Below, in pieces: positions 51,687-61,484 of a stretch of DNA of 64,000 nt (position 1 is its first letter; every line of letters begins with the position of its first letter). Under the pieces are notes generated by a model. It was given only the letters and a program-made list of their open reading frames with translations, was not told the DNA's origin and made no database searches. Made by a program: the position numbers and the translations under genes. The stretch is from Utricularia gibba (lineage: Eukaryota; Streptophyta; Magnoliopsida; Lamiales; Lentibulariaceae), in contig NEEC01000012.1 in assembly GCA_002189035.1 (NCBI GenBank), forward strand, positions 3,286,001-3,350,000, written 5' to 3'.

Positions 51687-54600
51687 ATGTGCCACAAATT
51701 GGCCACCACGTTCGCGACGATGCGACTCGGAACACGAGAATCGACGCGATTGTGATTTTCGCCTTGCAAAACATCTGTTTTATTGGGTGACGTGAAGTAT
51801 GGGTTTTCGAGGCGATCTCTGAACAAGCTCTGGGTGTTCCTACCCGCAGCCTCATGGTGGCCTCGCACACCGTTCGGCATCTCGTCGATATCTTGAAGAT
51901 CAAGATGAGTCACGCTGCGCCCGGCATACCGTTTCGAACCCCTTTCCGTGCCGGTCAGCTTCCGTGTTGAAAGCATCTTCGTCCGAGGATGCATCAGAGC
52001 TCGAATTATCGCCTTATATTAGCCTTCAGATGTGCCACAAATTGGCCACCACGTTCGCGACGATGCGTTTCGGAACACGAGAATCGACGCGATTGTGATT
52101 TTCGCTTGCAAAAGATCTGCGTTTTATTGGATGACGTGAAGTATGGGTTTTCGAGCGATCTCTGAACAAGCTCTGGGTGTCCCTACCCGCAGCCTCATGG
52201 TGGCCTCGCACACCGTTCGGTATTTCGGCGATATCTGAAAACCGTGATGAGTCACGCTGCGCCCGGCATACCGTTTCGAACCCCTTTCCGTGCCGGTCAG
52301 CTTCCGTGTTGAAAGCATCTTCGTCCGAGGATGCATCAGAGCTCGAATTATCGCCTTATATTAGCCTTCAGATGTGCCACAAATTGGCCACCACGTTCGC
52401 GACGATGCGACTCGGAACACGAGAATCGACGCGATTGTGATTTTCGCCTTGCAAAACATCTGCGTTTTATTGGGTGACGTGAAGTATGGGTTTTCGAGGC
52501 GATCTCTGAACAAGCTCTGGTGTGTTCCTACCCGCAGCCTCATGGTGGCCTCGCACACCGTTCGGCATCTCGTCGATATCTTGAAGATCATGATGAGTCA
52601 CGCTGCGCCCGGCATCCGTTTCGAACCCCTTTCCGTGCCGGTCAGCTTCCGTGTTGAAAGCATCTTCGTCCGAGGATGCATCAGAGCTCGAATTATCGCC
52701 TTATATTAGCCTTCAGATGTGCCACAAATTGGCCACCACGTTCGCGACGATGCGACTCGGAACACGAGAATCGACGCGATTGTGATTTTCGCTTGCAAAA
52801 CATCTGCGTTTATTGGGTGACGTGAAGTATGGGTTTTCGAGGCGATCTCTGAACAAGCTCTGGGTGTGTCCTACCCGCAGCCTCATGGTGGCCTCGCACA
52901 CCGTTCGGATTCGTCGATATCTTGAAGATCAAGATGAGTCACGCTGCGCCCGGCATACCGTTTCGAACCCTTTCCGTGCCGGTCAGCTTCCGTGTTGAAA
53001 GCATCTTCGTCCGAGGATGCATCAGAGCTCGAATTATCGCCTTATATTAGCCTTCAGATGTGCCACAAATTGGCCACCACGTTCGCGACGATGACTCGGA
53101 ACACGAGAATCGACGCGATTGTGATTTTCGCTTGCAAAATCTGCGTTTTATTGGATGACGTGAAGTATGGGTTTTCGAGGCGATCTCTGAACAAGCTCTG
53201 GGTGTGTCCCTACCCGCAGCCTCATGGTGGCCTCGCACACCGTTCGGTATTTCGGCGATATCCTGAAAACCGTGATGAGTCACGCTGCGCCGGCATACCG
53301 TTTCGAACCCCTTTCCGTGCCGGTCAGCTTCCGTGTTGAAAGCATCTTCGTCCGAGGATGCATCAGAGCTCGAATTATCGCCTTATATAGCCTTCAGATG
53401 TGCCACAAATTGGCCACCACGTTCGCGACGATGCGACTCGGAACACGAGAATCGACGCGATTGTGATTTTCGCCTTGCAAAACATCTGTTTTATTGGGTG
53501 ACGTGAAGTATGGGTTTTCGAGGCGATCTCTGAACAAGCTCTGGGTGTGTCCCTACCCGCAGCCTCATGGTGGCCTCGCACACCGTTCGGTATTCGGCGA
53601 TATCTGAAATGATGAGTCACGCTGCGCCGGCATACCGTTTCGAACCCCTTTCCGTGCCGGTCAGCTTCCGTGTTGAAAGCATCTTCGTCCGAGGATGCAT
53701 CAGAGCTCGAATTATCGCCTTATATTAGCCTTCAGATGTGCCACAAATTGGCCACCACGTTCGCGACGATGCGTTTCGGAACACGAGAATCGACGCGATT
53801 GTGATTTTCGCCTTGCAAAACATCTGCGTTTTATTGGGTGACGTGAAGTATGGGTTTTCGAGGCGATCTCTGAACAAGCTCTGGTGTGTCCCTACCCGCA
53901 GCCTCATGGTGGCCGCACACCGTTCGGTCTCGTCGATATCTTGAAATCAAGATGAGTCACGCTGCGCCCGGCATACCGTTTCGAACCCCTTTCCGTGCCG
54001 GTCAGCTTCCGTGTTGAAAGCTCTTCGTCCGAGGATGCATCAGAGCTCGAATTATCGCCTTATATTAGCCTTCAGATGTGCCACAAATTGGCCACCGTTC
54101 GCGACGATGCGACTCGGAACACGAGAATCGACGCGATTGTGATTTTCGCCTTGCAAAACATCTGCGTTTTATTGGGTGACGTGAAGTATGGGTTTTCGAG
54201 GCGATCTCTGAACAAGCTCTGGTGTGTTCCTACCCGCAGCCTCATGGTGGCCTCGCACACCGTTCGGCATCTCGTCGATATCTTGAAGATCAAGATGAGT
54301 CACGCTGCGCCCGGCATACCGTTTCGAACCCCTTTCCGTGCCGGTCAGCTTCCGTGTTGAAAGCATCTTCGTCCGAGGATGCATCAGAGCTCGAATTATC
54401 GCCTTATATTAGCCTTCAGATGTGCCACAAATTGGCCACCACGTTCGCGACGATGCGACTCGGAACACGAGAATCGACGCGATTGTGATTTTCGCCTTGC
54501 AAAACATCTGCGTTTTATTGGGTGACGTGAAGTATGGGTTTTCGAGGCGATCTCTGAACAAGCTCTGGGTGTGTCCTACCCGCAGCCTCATGGTGGCCTC

Positions 54601-57600
54601 GCACACCGTTCGGCAATCTGAAAAAGATGAGTCACGCTGCGCCCGGCATACCGTTTCGAACCCTTTCCGTGCCGGTCAGCTTCCGTGTTGAAAGCATCTT
54701 CGTCCGAGGATGCATCAGAGCTCGAATTATCGCCTTATATTAGCCTTCAGATGTGCCACAAATTGGCCACCACGTTCGCGACGATGACGGAACACGAGAA
54801 TCGACGCGATTGTGATTTTCGCTTGCAAAACATCTGCGTTTTATTGGATGACGTGAAGTATGGGTTTTCGAGCGATCTCTGAACAAGCTCTGGGTGTGTC
54901 CCTACCCGCAGCCTCATGGTGGCCTCGCACACCGTTCGGTATTTCGGCGATATCCTGAAATCGTGATGAGTCACGCTGCGCCGGCATACCGTTTCGAACC
55001 CCTTTCCGTGCCGGTCAGCTTCCGTGTTGAAAGCATCTTCTTCGTCCGAGGATGCATCAGAGCTCGAATTATCGCCTTATATTAGCCTTCAGATGTGCCA
55101 CAAATTGGCCACCACGTTCGCGACGATGCGACTCGGAACACGAGAATCGACGCGATTGTGATTTTCGCCTTGCAAAACATCTGCGTTTTATTGGGTGACG
55201 TGAAGTATGGGTTTTCGAGGCGATCTCTGAACAAGCTCTAGGTGTGTTCCTACCCGCAGCCTCATGGTGGCCTCGCACACCGTTCGGCATTCGTCGATAT
55301 CTTGAAGATCAAGATGAGTCACGCTGCGCCGGCATACCGTTTCGAACCCTTCCGTGCCGGTCAGCTTCCGTGTTGAAAGCATCTTCGTCCGAGGATGCAT
55401 CAGAGCTCGAATTATCGCCTTATAAGCCTTCAGATGTGCCACAAATTGGCCACCACGTTCGCGACGATGCGACTCGGAACACGAGAATCGACGCGATTGT
55501 GATTTTCGCCTTGCAAAACATCTGCGTTTTATTGGGTGACGTGAAGTATGGGTTTTCGAGGCGATCTCTGAACAAGCTCTGGTGTGTCCCTACCCGCAGC
55601 CTCATGGTGGCCTCGCACACCGTTCGTATTTCGGCGATATCCTGAAAGATGAGTCACGCTGCGCCGGCATACCGTTTCGAACCCCTTTCCGTGCCGGTCA
55701 GCTTCCGTGTTGAAAGCATCTTCGTCCGAGGATGCATCAGAGCTCGAATTATCGCCTTATATTAGCCTTCAGATGTGCCACAAATTGGCCACCACGTTCG
55801 CGACGATGCGACTCGGAACACGAGAATCGACGCGATTGTGATTTTCGCCTTGCAAAACATCTGTTTTATTGGTGACGTGAAGTATGGGTTTTCGAGGCGA
55901 TCTCTGAACAAGCTCTGGGTGTGTCCCTACCGCAGCCTCATGGTGGCCTCGCACACCGTTCGGTATTTCGATATCCTGAAAAAGTGATGAGTCACGCTGC
56001 GCCGGCATACCGTTTCGAACCCCTTTCCGTGCCGGTCAGCTTCCGTGTTGAAAGCATCTTCGTCCGAGGATGCATCAGAGCTCGAATTATCGCCTTATAT
56101 TAGCCTTCAGATGTGCCACAAATTGGCCACCACGTTCGCGACGATGCGACTCGGAACACGAGAATCGACGCGATTGTGATTTTCGGCCTTGCAAAATCTG
56201 CGTTTTATTGGATGACGTGAAGTATGGGTTTTCGAGGCGATCTCTGAACAAGCTCTGGGTGTGTCCCTACCCGCAGCCTCATGGTGGCCTCGCACACCGT
56301 TCGGCATTTCGTCGATATCTGAAAACCGTGATGAGTCACGCTGCGCCGGGCACCGTTTCGAACCCCTTTCCGTGCCGGTCAGCTTCCGTGTTGAAAGCAT
56401 CTTCGTCCGAGGATGCATCAGAGCTCGAATTATCGCCTATATTAGCCTTCAGATGTGCCACAAATTGGCCACCACGTTCGCGACGATGCGACTCGGAACA
56501 CGAGAATCGACGCGATTGTGATTTTCGCCTTGCAAAACATCTGCGTTTTATTGGGTGACGTGAAGTATGGGTTTTCGAGCGATCTCTGAACAAGCTCTGG
56601 GTGTGTCCTACCCGCAGCCTCATGGTGGCCTCGCACACCGTTCGGCATTCGTCGATATCTTGAAAGATGAGTCACGCTGCGCCCGGCATACCGTTTCGAA
56701 CCCCTTTCCGTGCCGGTCAGCTTCCGTGTTGAAAGCATCTTCGTCCGAGGATGCATCAGAGCTCGAATTATCGCCTTATATTAGCCTTCAGATGTGCCAC
56801 AAATTGGCCACCACGTTCGCGACGATGCGTTTCGGAACACGAGAATCGACGCGATTGTGATTTTCGGCTTGCAAAAGATCTGCGTTTTATTGGATGACGT
56901 GAAGTATGGGTTTTCGAGCGATCTCTGAACAAGCTCTGGGTGTGTCCCTACCCGCAGCCTCATGGTGGCCTCGCACACCGTTCGGTATTTCGGCGATATC
57001 CTGAAAATGATGAGTCACGCTGCGCCGGCATACCGTTTCGAACCCCTTTCCGTGCCGGTCAGCTTCCGTGTTGAAAGCATCTTCGTCCGAGGATGCATCA
57101 GAGCTCGAATTATCGCCTTATATTAGCCTTCAGATGTGCCACAAATTGGCCACCACGTTCGCGACGATGCGACTCGGAACACGAGAATCGACGCGATTGT
57201 GATTTTCGCCTTGCAAAACATCTGTGTTTTATTGGGTGACGTGAAGTATGGGTTTTCGAGGCGATCTCTGAACAAGCTCTAGGTGTGTTCCTACCCGCAG
57301 CCTCATGGTGGCCTCGCACACCGTTCGGCTCGTCGATATTTGAAATCAAGATGAGTCACGCTGCGCCCGGCATACCGTTTCGAACCCTTTCCGTGCCGGT
57401 CAGCTTCCGTGTTGAAAGCATCTTCGTCCGAGGATGCATCAGAGCTCGAATTATCGCCTTATATTAGCCTTCAGATGTGCCACAAATTGGCCACCACGTT
57501 CGCGACGATGCGACTCGGAACACGAGAATCGACGCGATTGTGATTTTCGCTTGCAAAACATCTGCGTTTTATTGGGTGACGTGAAGTATGGGTTTTCGAG

Positions 57601-60600
57601 GCGATCTCTGAACAAGCTCTGGTGTGTCCTACCCGCAGCCTCATGGTGGCCTCGCACACCGTTCGGCATTTCGTCGATATCTTGAAATCAAGATGAGTCA
57701 CGCTGCGCCCGGCATACCGTTTCGAACCCCTTTCCGTGCCGGTCAGCTTCCGTGTTGAAAGCATCTTCGTCCGAGGATGCATCAGAGCTCGAATTATCGC
57801 CTTATATTAGCCTTCAGATGTGCCACAAATTGGCCACACGTTCGCGACGATGCGACTCGGAACACGAGAATCGACGCGATTGTGATTTTCGCCTTGCAAA
57901 ACATCTGCGTTTTATTGGGTGACGTGAAGTATGGGTTTTCGAGGCGATCTCTGAACAAGCTCTGGTGTGTTCCTACCCGCAGCCTCATGGTGGCCTCGCA
58001 CACCGTTCGGTATTCGGCGATATCCTGAAAACCGTGATGAGTCACGCTGCGCCGGCATACCGTTTCGAACCCCTTTCCGTGCCGGTCAGCTTCCGTGTTG
58101 AAAGCATCTTCGTCCGAGGATGCATCAGAGCTCGAATTATCGCCTTATATTAGCCTTCAGATGTGCCACAAATTGGCCACCACGTTCGCGACGATGAGTT
58201 TCGGAACACGAGAATCGACGCGATTGTGATTTTCGGCTTGCAAAAGATCTGCGTTTTATTGGATGACGTGAAGTATGGGTTTTCGAGCGATCTCTGAACA
58301 AGCTCTGGGTGTGTCCTACCCGCAGCCTCATGGTGGCCTCGCACACCGTTCGGTATTCGTCGATATCTTGAAGATCCGTGATGAGTCACGCTGCGCCCGG
58401 CATACCGTTTCGAACCCTTTCCGTGCCGGTCAGCTTCCGTGTTGAAAGCATCTTCGTCCGAGGATGCATCAGAGCTCGAATTATCGCCTTATATTAGCCT
58501 TCAGATGTGCCACAAATGGCCACCACGTTCGCGACGATGAGTTCGGAACACGAGAATCGACGCGATTGTGATTTTCGCTTGCAAAATCTGCGTTTTATTG
58601 GATGACGTGAAGTATGGGTTTTCGATGCGATCTCTGAACAAGCTCTGGGTGTGTCCCTACCCGCAGCCTCATGGTGGCCTCGCACACCGTTCGGTATTTC
58701 GGCGATATCCTGAAAACCGTGATGAGTCACGCTGCGCCGGCATACCGTTTCGAACCCCTTTCCGTGCCGGTCAGCTTCCGTGTTGAAAGCATCTTCGTCC
58801 GAGGATGCATCAGAGCTCGAATTATCGCCTTATATTAGCCTTCAGATGTGCCACAAATTTGGCCACCACGTTCGCGACGATGCGACTCGGAACACGAGAA
58901 TCGACGCGATTGTGATTTTCGCCTTGCAAAACATCTGCGTTTTATTGGGTGATGTGAAGTATGGGTTTTCGAGGCGATCTCTGAACAAGCTCTGGTGTGT
59001 CCCTACCCGCAGCCTCATGGTGGCCTCGCACACCGTTCGGTATCTCGTCGATATCTTGAAATCAAGATGAGTCACGCTGCGCCCGGCATACCGTTTCGAA
59101 CCCTTTCCGTGCCGGTCAGCTTCCGTGTTGAAAGCATCTTCGTCCGAGGATGCATCAGAGCTCGAATTATCGCCTTATATTAGCCTTCAGATGTGCCACA
59201 AATTGGCCACCACGTTCGCGACGATGCGACTCGGAACACGAGAATCGACGCGATTGTGATTTTCGCTTGCAAAACATCTGCGTTTTATTGGGTGACGTGA
59301 AGTATGGGTTTTCGAGGCGATCTCTGAACAAGCTCTGGTGTGTCCTACCCGCAGCCTCATGGTGGCCTCGCACACCGTTCGGTATTCGGCGATATCCTGA
59401 AATGATGAGTCACGCTGCGCCGCATACCGTTTCGAACCCTTTCCGTGCCGGTCAGCTTCCGTGTTGAAAGCATCTTCGTCCGAGGATGCATCAGAGCTCG
59501 AATTATCGCCTTATATTAGCCTTCAGATGTGCCACAAATTGGCCACCACGTTCGCGACGATGCGACTCGGAACACGAGAATCGACGCGATTGTGATTTTC
59601 GCCTTGCAAAACATCTGCGTTTTATTGGGTGACGTGAAGTATGGGTTTTCGAGGCGATCTCTGAACAAGCTCTGGTGTTCCCTACCCGCAGCCTCATGGT
59701 GGCCTCGCACACCGTTCGGCATCTCGTCGATATCCTGAAGATCAAGATGAGTCACGCTGCGCCCGGCATACCGTTTCGAACCCCTTCCGTGCCGGTCAGC
59801 TTCCGTGTTGAAAGCATCTTCGTCCGAGGATGCATCAGAGCTCGAATTATCGCCTTATATTAGCCTTCAGATGTGCCACAAATTGGCCACCACGTTCGCG
59901 ACGATGCGACTCGGAACACGAGAATCGACGCGATTGTGATTTTCGCCTTGCAAAACATCTGCGTTTTATTGGGTGACGTGAAGTATGGGTTTTCGAGGCG
60001 ATCTCTGAACAAGCTCTGGTGTGTCCTACCCGCAGCCTCATGGTGGCCTCGCACACCGTTCGGTATTCGGCGATATCCTGAAAACCGTGATGAGTCACGC
60101 TGCGCCGGCATACCGTTTCGAACCCCTTTCCGTGCCGGTCAGCTTCCGTGTTGAAAGCATCTTCGTCCGAGGATGCATCAGAGCTCGAATTATCGCCTTA
60201 TATTAGCCTTCAGATGTGCCACAAATTGGCCACCACGTTCGCGACGATGCGACTCGGAACACGAGAATCGACGCGATTGTGATTTTCGGCTTGCAAAAGA
60301 TCTGCGTTTTATTGGGTGACGTGAAGTATGGGTTTTCGAGGCGATCTCTGAACAAGCTCTGGGTGTGTCCCTACCCGCAGCCTCATGGTGGCCTCGCACA
60401 CCGTTCGGTATTTCGGCGATATCCTGAAAACCGTGATGAGTCACGCTGCGCTCGGCATACCGTTTCGAACCCTTTCCCGTGCCGGTCAGCTTCCGTGTTG
60501 AAAGCATCTTCGTCCGAGGATGCATCAGAGCTCGAATTATCGCCTTATATTAGCCTTCAGATGTGCCACAAATTGGCCACCACGTTCGCGACGATGCGAC

Positions 60601-61240
60601 TCGGAACACGAGAATCGACGCGATTGTGATTTTCGCCTTGCAAAACATGCGTTTTTATTGGGTGACGTGAAGTATGGGTTTTCGAGGCGATCTCTGAACA
60701 AGCTCTGGTGTGTCCCTACCCGCAGCCTCATGGTGGCCTCGCACACCGTTCGGCATTTCGGCGATATCTTGAAGATGAGTCACGCTGCGCCCGGCATACC
60801 GTTTCGAACCCTTTCCGTGCCGGTCAGCTTCCGTGTTGAAAGCATCTTCGTCCGAGGATGCATCAAGCTCGAATTATCGCCTTATAGTAGCCTTCAGATG
60901 TGCCACAAATTGGCCACCACGTTCGCGACGATGCGACTCGGAACACGAGAATCGACGCGATTGTGATTTTCGCTTGCAAAACATCTGCGTTTTATTGGTG
61001 ACGTGAAGTATGGGTTTTCGAGCGATCTCTGAACAAGCTCTGGGTGTGTCCCTACCCGCAGCCTCATGGTGGCCTCGCACACCGTTCGGTATTTCGGCGA
61101 TATCCTGAAAACCGTGATGAGTCACGCTGCGCCGGCATACCGTTTCGAACCCCTTTCCGTGCCGGTCAGCTTCCGTGTTGAAAGCATCTTCGTCCGAGGA
61201 TGCATCAGAGCTCGAATTATCGCCTTATATTAGCCTTCAG

Positions 61241-61484
61241 ATGTGCCACAAATTGGCCACCACGTTCGCGACGATGAGTTTCGGAACACGAAATCGACGC
61301 GATTGTGATTTTCTCATGGTGGCCTCGCACCGTTCGGTTCGGCATATCCTGAAAACCGTGATGAGTCACGCTGCGCCGGCATACCGTTTCGAACCCCTTT
61401 CCGTGCCGGTCAGCTTCCGTGTTGAAAGCTTCTTCGTCCGAGGATGCATCAGAGCTCGAATTATCGCCTTATATTAGCCTTCAG
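61241..61484 (+). repeat. 244-bp satellite unit with an internal deletion
   Basis: After 'gcgattgtgatttt' the sequence jumps to 'ctcatggtggcctcgcaccg', losing about 95-100 bp of the unit middle. The unit also carries the 'gatgagtttcgg' variant. Flanking units are full size. Confidence 0.85.
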